The notes beneath the pieces were generated by a model. It was not told the DNA's origin. It ran no database searches and worked only from the letters and a program-made list of their open reading frames with translations. A DNA stretch of 64,000 bases from Rhodopseudomonas faecalis (GTDB lineage Bacteria > Pseudomonadota > Alphaproteobacteria > Rhizobiales > Xanthobacteraceae). How positions within the stretch are numbered: position 1 is the first letter of the stretch; each line of letters opens with the position of its first letter. Where the stretch lies: contig NZ_QJTI01000004.1 of NCBI RefSeq assembly GCF_003217325.1, positions 1-64,000 of the forward strand. Direction: 5' to 3'. The position numbers were made by a program, and so were the translations under genes. This document shows positions 27,085 to 34,818 of the stretch, piece by piece.

Positions 27085-27444
27085 TTAGGTGGCAGCGGCC
27101 TTTTTCTTCGCGAACTGGTCGTAAGCTTCGACCGCGGCCGCGGCATACATCACGCTCGGACCGGCGCCCATGTAGATCGCCATGCCCATGGTCTCCATCA
27201 CCTCGTCGCGGCTGGCGCCATGCTTGACCGCGGCCTCGGCGTGGAAGCCGATGCAGCCGTCGCAACGGGTCGCGACCGCGATCGCCAGCGCGATCAGTTC
27301 CTTGGTCTTGGTGTCGAGCGCGTTCGACTTCAGCGCGGCCTGCGCGATCGCCGAAAAGCCCTTCATCACGTCCGGGGTGCCGGTACGAACTTCCTTGAGC
27401 GCGACCGACAGGTCGGCGGTCATATCGATCCAGTTCTTGTGCAT
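27085..27444 (-). CDS. Carboxymuconolactone decarboxylase family protein (AhpD-like)
   Basis: A 119-residue helical protein with the AhpD-type redox pair in TRCDGCIGFHAEAAVKHG (CxxC followed by a conserved His). This indicates a peroxidase or thiol-reductase-like activity rather than lactone decarboxylation. The C-terminus is Lys/Ala-rich. It follows, on the same strand, a DUF2892 gene and a Crp/Fnr regulator, suggesting a small stress-response group. Confidence 0.88.
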   Translation of the reverse strand: MHKNWIDMTADLSVALKEVRTGTPDVMKGFSAIAQAALKSNALDTKTKELIALAIAVATRCDGCIGFHAEAAVKHGASRDEVMETMGMAIYMGAGPSVMYAAAAVEAYDQFAKKKAAAT

Positions 27445-27515
27445 GGTACTCGCCTGAAAAAGAGGTCCCGGGGACAGTCGCCCCCGGGATTAAGTCGCAA
27501 GAAAGACAGCTTAGT

Positions 27516-27707
27516 TCAGTTACGCTTGGCGGGGCAGGTATTGAAACCAAAAAGCGTATAGGCCGGGCAGAAGCCGATCGCAGCGGTCAACAGCGGCACA
27601 ACGCCGACCCAAGCCCAAACCGGTCCACCGGTCAGCGCCCAGCCGATCAGAGCGAGGCCAACCAGGGCGCGCAGCGCGCGATCGATCGTTCCAACATTGG
27701 CGGTCAT
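27516..27707 (-). CDS. DUF2892 domain-containing membrane protein (YgaP C-terminal-like)
   Basis: A 63-residue protein with two transmembrane helices (ALRALVGLALIGWALTG and WVGVVPLLTAAIGFCPAYTLF). The family signature NVGTIDRALRALVG at the N-terminus and GFCPAYTLFGFNTC at the C-terminus define DUF2892. It lies directly downstream of the Crp/Fnr regulator. DUF2892 domains are often joined to rhodanese domains in sulfur metabolism; here the domain stands alone. Confidence 0.85.
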   Translation of the reverse strand: MTANVGTIDRALRALVGLALIGWALTGGPVWAWVGVVPLLTAAIGFCPAYTLFGFNTCPAKRN

Positions 27708-27783
27708 GTGTGTTTCCTTCGGTTCTTTGAGTGACGTTATGCCCCCAACCTAGGTCGACAACGAGGTGACGTCTGTGACGAAG

Positions 27784-28461
27784 TCACCGGCCCGCCGAGG
27801 CCGCCACCGCCCGCAGCGGCGCCGCCTTGCGCAGTTCGACACGGCCGCGGCCAAGACTGACCCAGCCGCGTTTTTCAAATGCCTTGAGATGCCGGCTGAC
27901 CACCTCGCGCGCGGTACCGATCTCGGCCGCCAGCTGCTGGTGGGTGATCGACAGCGCGCTCTGCCCGGAGGTCAGCGTCAGCAGCCGCGACGCCAGCCGC
28001 GATTCGATCGATTCGAACGCGACGTGCTGGATCACGCGCATCAGGTCCGCCATCCGCGCCGCCTGGGCATTGAACACGAAGCTGCGGAACCTGGCCGAGC
28101 GGCCCATCAGATCGTGGAAGGTTGCCGCCGGCAGCCCGACCGCCTTGACCGGCGTCTCGGTGACCGCAAAGGCGCTGTAGCTCTGGTCGGCCAGCAGCGC
28201 CAACGTGGTCAGGATGCACATGCCGCCGGGGCCAATCCGATACAGCACGATCTCGTTGCCCTCGGCGTCGAGCTGGTAAACCCGCACCTGGCCCTCGCAC
28301 ACCAGGATGAAGAAATTGCAGGGCTGGTCCGGGGCAAACACCGTGACCCCGGCCGGCAGTTCCATCGGCACAGCGCCGCCAACCATCGGCGTGCGCTCGC
28401 TGGGTGCGAGGTCAGCCAGCGGCCCAAATTGCTGCAGCCAGTCGGTGTCGGACAAATCCAT
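27784..28461 (-). CDS. Crp/Fnr family transcriptional regulator
   Basis: A 225-residue regulator with an N-terminal cyclic-nucleotide-binding-like beta-barrel (CNFFILVCEGQVRVYQLDAEGNEIVLYRIGPGGMC) and a C-terminal helix-turn-helix with the recognition region LSITHQQLAAEIGTAREVVSRHLKAF. There is no N-terminal cysteine cluster, so it is not an oxygen-sensing Fnr; the ligand is unknown. Downstream on the same strand are DUF2892 and AhpD-like genes, its likely targets. The ATG at 28461 (MDLSDTDW) is preferred over a GTG six codons upstream. Confidence 0.88.
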   Translation of the reverse strand: MDLSDTDWLQQFGPLADLAPSERTPMVGGAVPMELPAGVTVFAPDQPCNFFILVCEGQVRVYQLDAEGNEIVLYRIGPGGMCILTTLALLADQSYSAFAVTETPVKAVGLPAATFHDLMGRSARFRSFVFNAQAARMADLMRVIQHVAFESIESRLASRLLTLTSGQSALSITHQQLAAEIGTAREVVSRHLKAFEKRGWVSLGRGRVELRKAAPLRAVAASAGR

Positions 28462-28636
28462 TGCGCACAACGGTCCCACTCGGGCGCGAGGCCCCTGCCG
28501 ATGATGCTAGGCTGCTGTTCCGGCTAGGAGTCAAGTCCGCCTTTTCGCGCGCCCTATTGCCCCGGAAGACCGGCGACGGCCATGGCGCCTTCTGCTACGC
28601 TAGCCCGGTTCAGAGGAATGAACCAAGGACCACGGA

Positions 28637-28765
28637 ATGCGACAAGCACTACAACGATGGCTGGACGGCCAGGGTCTGCTCGGGATCGCGGCCGGCGTAT
28701 TCGGGGTCGTCACGATATTGTCGCTGCTGCTCGTGGTCGGGGGCTACCTCCTAGTGACGCCGTAA
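28637..28765 (+). CDS. 42-residue single-pass membrane peptide
   Basis: An ATG preceded by an AAGGA ribosome-binding sequence opens MRQALQRWLDGQGLLGIAAG and continues with a strongly hydrophobic helix (VFGVVTILSLLLVVGGYLLV) to a TAA. The layout, an amphipathic basic N-terminus plus one membrane segment, is that of a real small membrane protein. It lies 31 bp upstream of an HtrA-like gene on the same strand and could be co-transcribed with it. Function unknown. Confidence 0.55.
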   Translation: MRQALQRWLDGQGLLGIAAGVFGVVTILSLLLVVGGYLLVTP

Positions 28766-28796
28766 TTCCGACATACATACAGCGGGTCTCTGGAGC

Positions 28797-29789
28797 ATGA
28801 TGATGCCGTCTCTGACCTCCTGGAAAGTCCCGCCCGCGGCTCAGCCGCGCGCCGAGGATTTCTGTTTTGATCTTGACCAGATTCTGCGGTCGGTGGTCGG
28901 CCTGCACGCGATCGTGCCGGCCGATGCCTTTACCGCGGAAACGCTGGGCACCGAGCGCAGCGGCAATGGCGTGGTGATCGATGACGGGCTGGTGCTGACC
29001 ATCGGCTATCTGATCACCGAAGCGGAGACCGTGTGGCTGCATCTCGGCGATGGCCGGGTGGTCGAGGGCCACGCGCTCAGCATCGATCCTGACACCGGCT
29101 TCGGCCTGGTGCAGGCGCTGGCGCCGCTCGATCTGCCGGCGGTGCCCCTTGGCAGTTCCGCGGCGGCGCGGCCCGGCGACCGGGTGCTGATCGGCGGCGT
29201 CGGCGGCGCCGAGCATTCGGTGGCGGCCTATATCGTCGCCAAGCAGGAATTTTCCGGCTACTGGGAATATCTGCTCGATGAGGCGATCTTCACCACGCCC
29301 TCGCACCCGAACTGGGGCGGCACCGCGCTGATTTCCGAGCGCGGCGAACTGATCGGCATCGGCTCGCTGCAGATCGAGCGCGAGCAGAGCGAGCAGGACG
29401 ACGACGTCCAGATCGAGCATTTCAACATGATGGTGCCGATCGATCTGTTGAAGCCGATCCTCAATGACCTCCGGACCGTCTGCCGGGTGCGCAAGGCGCC
29501 GCGGCCCTGGCTCGGCCTCTACGCCGCCGAAATCGACGATCAGGTGGTGGTGGTCGGCGTCACGCCGAAAGCGCCGGCGGCGCGCGCCGAACTCAAGCCC
29601 GGCGATCTGATCCTCGCCATCAACGGCGAGCAGGTCGACAATTGCGCCGACTTCTACCGCAAGCTCTGGGCGCTCGGCCCGGCCGGCGTCACCGTGCCGC
29701 TGACGCTGTATCGCGGCGGCGACACGTTCGATGTGGAGCTGGTATCCTCGGACCGCTTCAAGCCGCTGAAAAAGCCGCGGCTGCATTAG
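28797..29789 (+). CDS. HtrA/DegP-like trypsin-fold protein with PDZ domain, catalytic triad lost
   Basis: A 330-residue protein with an S1C protease-like domain (residues about 30-230) and a C-terminal PDZ domain (about 240-325: RPWLGLYAAEIDDQVVVV, LKPGDLILAINGEQV). All three catalytic positions are replaced: His by Tyr71 (VLTIGYLIT for VLTNAHVIT), Asp by Gly100 (DPDTGFGLV for DPxTDLAL), and Ser by Trp172 (PNWGGTAL for GNSGGPL). It is thus probably a pseudoprotease acting as a peptide-binding or chaperone factor. There is no signal peptide, so it may be cytosolic. Three consecutive ATG codons begin the frame. A stem-loop terminator follows. Confidence 0.88.
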   Translation: MMMPSLTSWKVPPAAQPRAEDFCFDLDQILRSVVGLHAIVPADAFTAETLGTERSGNGVVIDDGLVLTIGYLITEAETVWLHLGDGRVVEGHALSIDPDTGFGLVQALAPLDLPAVPLGSSAAARPGDRVLIGGVGGAEHSVAAYIVAKQEFSGYWEYLLDEAIFTTPSHPNWGGTALISERGELIGIGSLQIEREQSEQDDDVQIEHFNMMVPIDLLKPILNDLRTVCRVRKAPRPWLGLYAAEIDDQVVVVGVTPKAPAARAELKPGDLILAINGEQVDNCADFYRKLWALGPAGVTVPLTLYRGGDTFDVELVSSDRFKPLKKPRLH

Positions 29790-29799
29790 CACAGGCTGT

Positions 29800-29835
29800 C
29801 AGGGCCGAGCCCGCCGCGGCCCTGAACCCTTTTCC
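29800..29835 (+). terminator. Terminator after the HtrA-like gene
   Basis: The stem CAGGGCCG / CGGCCCTG with a nine-base loop is followed by AACCCTTTTCC, eleven bases after the stop codon. Confidence 0.65.
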
Positions 29836-29933
29836 TTGACCAATTTGCCGCCCAGCTCCGGCTTTTCTGCTCTGTCAATTGCAGCGCGGCGGCCGTAAAA
29901 CACCGCGACCTTCGAGAATTTTGAGGAAATCCA

Positions 29934-31778
29934 ATGCCCGCCTACCGTTCCCGCACCTCCACCCACGGCCGCAACATGGCCGGAGCCCGCGGCCTGTGGC
30001 GCGCCACCGGCATGAAGACCGAGGATTTCGGCAAGCCGATCATCGCGGTGGTGAACTCCTTCACGCAGTTCGTGCCGGGCCATGTCCATCTGCAGAATCT
30101 CGGGCAGATGGTGGCGCGCGAGATCGAGAAGGCCGGCGGCGTCGCCAAGGAATTCAACACCATCGCGGTCGATGACGGCATCGCGATGGGCCATGACGGC
30201 ATGCTGTATTCGCTGCCCTCGCGCGAACTGATCGCCGACAGCGTCGAATACATGGTCAATGCCCATTGCGCCGACGCCATGGTGTGCATCTCCAATTGCG
30301 ACAAGATCACCCCCGGCATGCTGATGGCCGCGCTGCGCCTCAACATTCCCGCGGTGTTCGTGTCGGGCGGCCCGATGGAGGCCGGCAAGGTGGTGCTGTC
30401 GACCGGCCCCCGCAAGGTCGACCTGATCGACGCCATGGTGGCCGCGGGCGATGACCGCATCAGCGATTCCGACGTCACCGTGATGGAAGAAAACGCCTGC
30501 CCGACCTGCGGCTCCTGCTCGGGCATGTTCACCGCCAATTCGATGAACTGCCTGACCGAAGCGCTCGGCCTGTCGCTGCCCGGCAACGGCTCGGTGCTCG
30601 CCACCCATGCCGACCGCCAGCGGCTGTTCGTCGAGGCCGGTCATCTGATCGTCGATCTGGCGCGCCGCTACTACGAACAGGACGACGAAAGCGTGCTGCC
30701 GCGCTCGATCGCCTCGTTCGAGGCGTTCGAGAATGCCATGTCGCTCGACATCGCGATGGGCGGCTCGACCAACACCGTGCTGCATCTGCTCGCCGCCGCG
30801 CAGGAAGGCGAAGTCAACTTCACCATGGCCGATATCGACCGGCTGTCGCGCCGCGTGCCGTGCCTGTGCAAGGTCGCGCCCTCGGTCTCCACCGTGCATA
30901 TGGAAGACGTGCATCGTGCCGGCGGCATCATGTCGATCCTCGGCCAGCTCGACTCCGCCGGGCTGCTGAACGGCGACACCAAGACCGTGCACGCGCCCTC
31001 GCTGCGCGCGGCGATCGATCTATGGGATATCAGCCGCAGCAATTCCGACACCGTGCGCCAGTTCTATCTCGCTGCGCCCGGCGGCGTGCCGAGCCAGACC
31101 GCGTTCAGCCAGAGCCGGCGCTGGGACAGCCTCGACACCGATCGCGAGAACGGCGTGATCCGCAGCAAAGCATACGCCTTCTCGCAGGATGGCGGTTTGG
31201 CGGTGCTGTTCGGCAACATCGCGCTCGATGGCTGCATCGTGAAGACCGCGGGCGTCGATGAGAGCATCCTGAAATTCTCGGGCCCCGCCGTGGTGTTCGA
31301 GAGCCAGGACGATGCGGTGTCCGGCATCCTGACCGGCAAGGTCAAGGCCGGCGACGTGGTGGTGATCCGCTATGAAGGTCCGCGCGGCGGCCCCGGCATG
31401 CAGGAGATGCTGTATCCGACCAGCTACCTGAAATCGAAGGGGCTCGGCAAAGCCTGCGCGCTGATCACCGACGGCCGGTTCTCGGGCGGCACCTCGGGCC
31501 TGTCGATCGGCCACTGCTCGCCGGAAGCGGCGGAAGGCGGCAATATCGGCCTGGTCGAAGCCGGCGATATCATCGACATCGACATTCCGAACCGCACCAT
31601 CAATCTGCGGGTGTCCGACGAGACGCTGGCGACCCGCCGCAAGGCGATGGAGGCCAAGGGCAAGGATGGCTGGAAGCCGGCCGCGCCGCGCAAGCGCAAG
31701 GTGTCGGCCGCGCTGAAAGCCTACGCGCTGCTGGCCTCCAGCGCCGCCAAGGGCGCGGTGCGGGTGCTGAAGGACTGA
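29934..31778 (+). CDS. ilvD: Dihydroxy-acid dehydratase
   Basis: A 614-residue enzyme of valine, isoleucine and pantothenate synthesis that dehydrates 2,3-dihydroxy acids to 2-keto acids. Iron-sulfur cysteines lie in [11 protein letters not shown] and [20 protein letters not shown], which marks the [4Fe-4S] type. The C-terminal half has [15 protein letters not shown] and the terminal motif [11 protein letters not shown]. The length is that of the E. coli-type family. The ATG follows a GAGGAAATCCA leader. It is transcribed alone, ending at a strong hairpin at 31927. Confidence 0.97.
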   Translation: MPAYRSRTSTHGRNMAGARGLWRATGMKTEDFGKPIIAVVNSFTQFVPGHVHLQNLGQMVAREIEKAGGVAKEFNTIAVDDGIAMGHDGMLYSLPSRELIADSVEYMVNAHCADAMVCISNCDKITPGMLMAALRLNIPAVFVSGGPMEAGKVVLSTGPRKVDLIDAMVAAGDDRISDSDVTVMEENACPTCGSCSGMFTANSMNCLTEALGLSLPGNGSVLATHADRQRLFVEAGHLIVDLARRYYEQDDESVLPRSIASFEAFENAMSLDIAMGGSTNTVLHLLAAAQEGEVNFTMADIDRLSRRVPCLCKVAPSVSTVHMEDVHRAGGIMSILGQLDSAGLLNGDTKTVHAPSLRAAIDLWDISRSNSDTVRQFYLAAPGGVPSQTAFSQSRRWDSLDTDRENGVIRSKAYAFSQDGGLAVLFGNIALDGCIVKTAGVDESILKFSGPAVVFESQDDAVSGILTGKVKAGDVVVIRYEGPRGGPGMQEMLYPTSYLKSKGLGKACALITDGRFSGGTSGLSIGHCSPEAAEGGNIGLVEAGDIIDIDIPNRTINLRVSDETLATRRKAMEAKGKDGWKPAAPRKRKVSAALKAYALLASSAAKGAVRVLKD

Positions 31779-31807
31779 TCGAAGCGATTGGTAGCAACCC
31801 ATCCGTA

Positions 31808-31897
31808 CGTCGTGGCCGGGCTTGTCCCGGCCATCCACGTCTTTGATCCGGCGGCGCCTTCAAGACGTGGATACCCGCGACAAGCGCGGGCATGACG
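31808..31897. repeat. Paired REP (BIME-like) element, copy B
   Basis: It has the same two facing palindromes as 8660-8748 but in opposite orientation: CGTGGCCGGGCTTGTCCCGG..CCATCCACGTCTT and AAGACGTGGATACCCGCGAC..GCGGGCATGACG. It lies between ilvD and its terminator. Confidence 0.9.
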
Positions 31898-31926
31898 GAT
31901 CATGGTGGCATCATCCAATACGTTGT

Positions 31927-31960
31927 GCCGGAGACTGACCTCAGTCTCCGGCGTTTTGTT
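31927..31960 (+). terminator. Rho-independent terminator after ilvD
   Basis: A perfect 12-base inverted repeat (GCCGGAGACTGA / TCAGTCTCCGGC) is followed by GTTTTGTT. It separates ilvD from the convergent ModE-like gene. Confidence 0.85.
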
Positions 31961-31972
31961 ATCAGCGTGACC

Positions 31973-32347
31973 TCACGCTTTGCTCTTGCGCGGACGGCTG
32001 GCGATCTCGGCCGACAGCGCCGCCAATTGCCGCTGCGCGGCGCGCGCCGCAGCTTTCTCGATCGCGCGGTAGCGACTGACCAGCGATCGACCGAACGGCG
32101 TCAGCATCGCGCCGCCGCCATTCTTGCCGCCGGTCTGGCGCTCGACTGCGGCCTGACCGCAGATCCGGTTGGTTTCATCGACCAGGTCCCAAGCGCGCTT
32201 GTAGGACATGTCGAGCGCGCGCCCCGCCGCGGCGATCGAGCCGCAGGCGTCGATCTGTTCGAGCAGCGCGATCTTGCCGGGGCCGATGCGGCGCTCCGGC
32301 GCGAGATCGATCCGCAGGCTGAGCGACGGCAACGACGATTTCCGCAT
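31973..32347 (-). CDS. ModE-like winged-helix protein (DNA-binding domain only)
   Basis: A 124-residue protein homologous to the N-terminal DNA-binding half of ModE: IGPGKIALLEQIDACGSIAA followed by AAGRALDMSYKRAWDLVDE, the classic ModE helix-turn-helix, and QTGGKNGGGAMLTPFG, the wing. It lacks the C-terminal molybdate-binding (Mop) domains of full ModE. Either it senses molybdate differently or it acts with a partner. A GGAGG ribosome-binding site fixes the ATG at 32347. It lies downstream of modD on the same strand, 61 bp away, and is likely to regulate this locus. Confidence 0.88.
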   Translation of the reverse strand: MRKSSLPSLSLRIDLAPERRIGPGKIALLEQIDACGSIAAAGRALDMSYKRAWDLVDETNRICGQAAVERQTGGKNGGGAMLTPFGRSLVSRYRAIEKAAARAAQRQLAALSAEIASRPRKSKA

Positions 32348-32408
32348 AGCAGCCTCCTGCAGCGTCACGGCAGTTCAGCATAGGCCGCAGCGGCGCACCG
32401 TCCAGCGC

Positions 32409-33272
32409 TCAATGCGTGTCGGGCAGGATCTGCACCTGCACGTCGCGCGGCTTGGCGAGATAAGGCGCCGAGGTCACCAGCACATCGGCGCCGGCGCCGG
32501 CATAGGCCGCGGCATTGCCGGCATTGACGCCGCCCGCCACCGCAACCTGCGGCCGCCGCGGCCGCTCCGACAATTGCTGCGACAGCGCCATCACTTCATC
32601 GGGCGTGAATTTTTCGAGCTGCAGCACGTCGAAGCCGGCCTCGGCGGCGAGCAGCGCCGCCTCGATCGAAGTCACCTCGATCACCAGCTTCTTCTCCGGC
32701 GCGCCGCGCCGCAGCAGCGCCACCGTCGCCGCCAGCGGTTGCTCGCCCAGCAAAGCGCGATGCTCGGGGAACAGCAAAATGCTCTCCGACAGGCCGAGCC
32801 GGTGCATCACCGCCCCGCCCGCTTTCACCGCGGCGGCGGCGAAACGCTTGGTGCCGGGCGTGTTCTTGCGGGTGCAGGCCACCACCACCTGCGGCGACAC
32901 CGACTGCGCGGCGGCGACGATCTCGCGCGCCGCCGAGGCAACGCCGGACCAGACCTCGATCAAGGTCTGCGCCACCTTCCAGCTTTTCAGCAGCGCCCCA
33001 GCCGGTCCGCGCGCGGTCAGGATCGGCGCGCCATGGGTCAGCGTCGCGCCGCAGCAGGACGCCAGCTCCACCTCGCCGCCGCACATCGCAATCAGCGCCG
33101 CGGCATCATTGACCGCCGAAGCCACCATCACGTCGCGAGCGGTGAAGCGCATGATCGCCGGCACCGCGCCGATGCCGAGCGCCTCGGTGGTCAGGTCGCC
33201 ATGGGGAACATCGTCGAGCAGCAGATCTTCAAGCTCGGCGCGACTGGCGCCGGTGGGAAGGGACGCGGTCAA
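32409..33272 (-). CDS. modD: ModD, NadC-like pyrophosphorylase associated with molybdenum
   Basis: A 287-residue homologue of quinolinate phosphoribosyltransferase. It has DVPHGDLTTEALGIG near the N-terminus, the phosphate-binding CTRKNTPGTKRFAAAAVKAGG, and the C-terminal GGVNAGNAAAYAGAGADVLV. These features, with the HRLGLSESILLFPEH segment, mark it as the ModD branch rather than NadC, and a true nadC is present at 57128. ModD genes cluster with molybdate transport and regulation genes, and their reaction is not established. The TTG at 33272 is chosen because GGAGA sits six bases upstream and family similarity begins there. Confidence 0.85.
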   Translation of the reverse strand: MTASLPTGASRAELEDLLLDDVPHGDLTTEALGIGAVPAIMRFTARDVMVASAVNDAAALIAMCGGEVELASCCGATLTHGAPILTARGPAGALLKSWKVAQTLIEVWSGVASAAREIVAAAQSVSPQVVVACTRKNTPGTKRFAAAAVKAGGAVMHRLGLSESILLFPEHRALLGEQPLAATVALLRRGAPEKKLVIEVTSIEAALLAAEAGFDVLQLEKFTPDEVMALSQQLSERPRRPQVAVAGGVNAGNAAAYAGAGADVLVTSAPYLAKPRDVQVQILPDTH

Positions 33273-33326
33273 GGCAGGTCTCCAGACGGGACAGCGGGAC
33301 TGCAGCCACACGGCCGCCGCGGTCGC

Positions 33327-33352
33327 CGCTATGTACGAATGAATACATCGAT
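33327..33352. promoter_or_regulatory. Mo-box-like palindrome between the divergent molybdenum genes
   Basis: CGCTATGTA, eight bases, then TACATCGATG. The inner arms ATGTA/TACAT are a perfect inverted repeat, and the outer CGCT resembles the CG-n-TATATA-N6-8-TATATA-n-CG form of ModE sites. It lies about 55 bp upstream of the modD start and upstream of the divergent YqeB-like unit. The assignment is inferred from sequence and context. Confidence 0.45.
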
Positions 33353-33506
33353 GTCGGACTCCCGACGCCCTGGCAGGCATCTTTTAGGGATTCCGGCCAC
33401 CGATTAAGCAAAATACACGCCGAAACGCCCGGCATGATGCTTGCTAGACTGACTTTGATCAATGCCACCAACGGGTGATCCGACCGGATGCCCGCGCACC
33501 GTCAGG

Positions 33507-33722
33507 ATGCCGCTCATGGGCCTCGAGCTTCCCGAACCCGACCCGAATCTGGTGGCGGCGATCATCTACCACCCCGAAGACGACATCGACACACTGCTCG
33601 CCGAATTGGGTGAGTGGTGGCGCGAAGTCTCGACCCGGCAGGCCGCGCGCGCGGTGCGCGCCCTGGAGATCGCCGCCGCCGAACTGAGCGCGCAGACGAC
33701 CGCCAGCGGGAGGCCGTCATGA
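33507..33722 (+). CDS. Small hypothetical protein, molybdenum locus
   Basis: A 71-residue acidic helical protein (MPLMGLELPEPDPNLVAAII, then DDIDTLLAELGEWWREV). Its stop overlaps the start of the YqeB-like gene (ATGA), so the two are translationally coupled. In-frame ATGs at 33462 and 33516 are alternative starts. It may be a partner of the YqeB-like protein, which is inference from coupling. No known domain is recognised. Confidence 0.6.
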   Translation: MPLMGLELPEPDPNLVAAIIYHPEDDIDTLLAELGEWWREVSTRQAARAVRALEIAAAELSAQTTASGRPS

Positions 33723-34591
33723 GCGATGACGCCCTGCAATCGCGGCTGCATTGCTCGCAATTGCCGATCGCCCTGATCATGGGCACCAGCGAAATCGCCT
33801 CGGCAGTCGCGGTGCGGCTGACCCAGCTCGGCTATGCGGTGATCATGAGTCACGATCCGTTTCCGCCGGTGATGCGGCGGGCGATGGCGTTTCATGACGC
33901 GCTCTATGACGATCGGGTGGCGGTGGACGGCATCGAGGGCAAGCACGCCGAGACTGCGAGCGAAATCGCCACCGCGCTGTCGCAGCCCAATCAGGTCGCG
34001 GTAACGTCGCTGCATCTCACCGATCTGCTAGCGCTCTATCCGATCAGCATTTTGGTCGATGCCCGCATGCAGAAGCATCGCATCACCCCTGATTTCCGCG
34101 GCGTCGCCGGGCTCACGATCGGCCTCGGCCCCAAATTCGCGGTGGACGTCAATTGCGACATCGCGGTGGAAACGCGGCCAGCGAAAAACGGCACCGTGAT
34201 CCGCTCCGGGCAGACCGACGATCCAGACGGCATCGCCCGGAAGCTTGGCGGGGTCGGCGCCGAGCGCTTTGTCTATTCCGAGCGCGCCGGCCGCTGGCAC
34301 ACCGCACTCGAAATCGGCGCCCGGGTGTTCAAAGGCTTTGTGATCGGCCATCTCGACGGCCTGCCGGTGCCGGCGCCGATCGACGGCGTGCTGCGCGGCC
34401 TGGTGCGCGACGGCACTCAGGTCCCGCAGCGGGTGAAACTGATCGAGGTCGATCCGCGCGGCCCCGATGCCAGCTGGACCGGCAGCGACGAGCGCGGCCG
34501 CACCATTGCCGCTGCCACCGTGGCGGCGATCCGGCTGCATGCGCTGCGGCCGGCGATGGTCCGGCGCGGCGCCGGGTTGTTCTGGCGCTGA
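33719..34591 (+). CDS. YqeB/EF2563-type molybdenum-hydroxylase accessory protein
   Basis: A 290-residue protein with a Rossmann-like N-terminus (LPIALIMGTSEIASAVAVRL) and the family segments RGVAGLTIGLGPKFAVDVNCDIAVETRP, split here by function: GLTIGLGP-type glycine loop, then the DIAVET motif. It belongs to the EF2563 (YqeB) group linked to selenium-dependent molybdenum hydroxylases and to XdhC-like cofactor maturation. It is coupled to the small gene upstream and divergent from modD and the ModE-like gene. Whether the host makes a selenium-containing Mo enzyme cannot be seen here. Confidence 0.78.
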   Translation: MSDDALQSRLHCSQLPIALIMGTSEIASAVAVRLTQLGYAVIMSHDPFPPVMRRAMAFHDALYDDRVAVDGIEGKHAETASEIATALSQPNQVAVTSLHLTDLLALYPISILVDARMQKHRITPDFRGVAGLTIGLGPKFAVDVNCDIAVETRPAKNGTVIRSGQTDDPDGIARKLGGVGAERFVYSERAGRWHTALEIGARVFKGFVIGHLDGLPVPAPIDGVLRGLVRDGTQVPQRVKLIEVDPRGPDASWTGSDERGRTIAAATVAAIRLHALRPAMVRRGAGLFWR

Positions 34592-34818
34592 GCGAGCGGC
34601 GACGCGCCAAGATCGCCCAAGGTAAACGATCAGTTAACCGCGCGCCGCGCTGGTGTCATTCGGTCAACGAATGGCACAGGCAGATGTGTGCCGCTCGCCG
34701 ATCAATGCGGCCTGCCCCGGCCTCATCCTATAGAGCTGGCCGGCGCCGGCTCTCGCCGTCCTTTCCACCGGCCTGATCCATGCGCGTCAGGCCGACGGCG
34801 CACAGATAGGTTCTCGCG

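Noticed and set aside
27775-27787. GTGAC-GAA-GTCAC palindrome at the end of the Crp/Fnr gene, as its operator
   Set aside because: Only five-base arms, spacing unlike TGTGA-N6-TCACA, and it overlaps the stop codon of the regulator; chance is likely.
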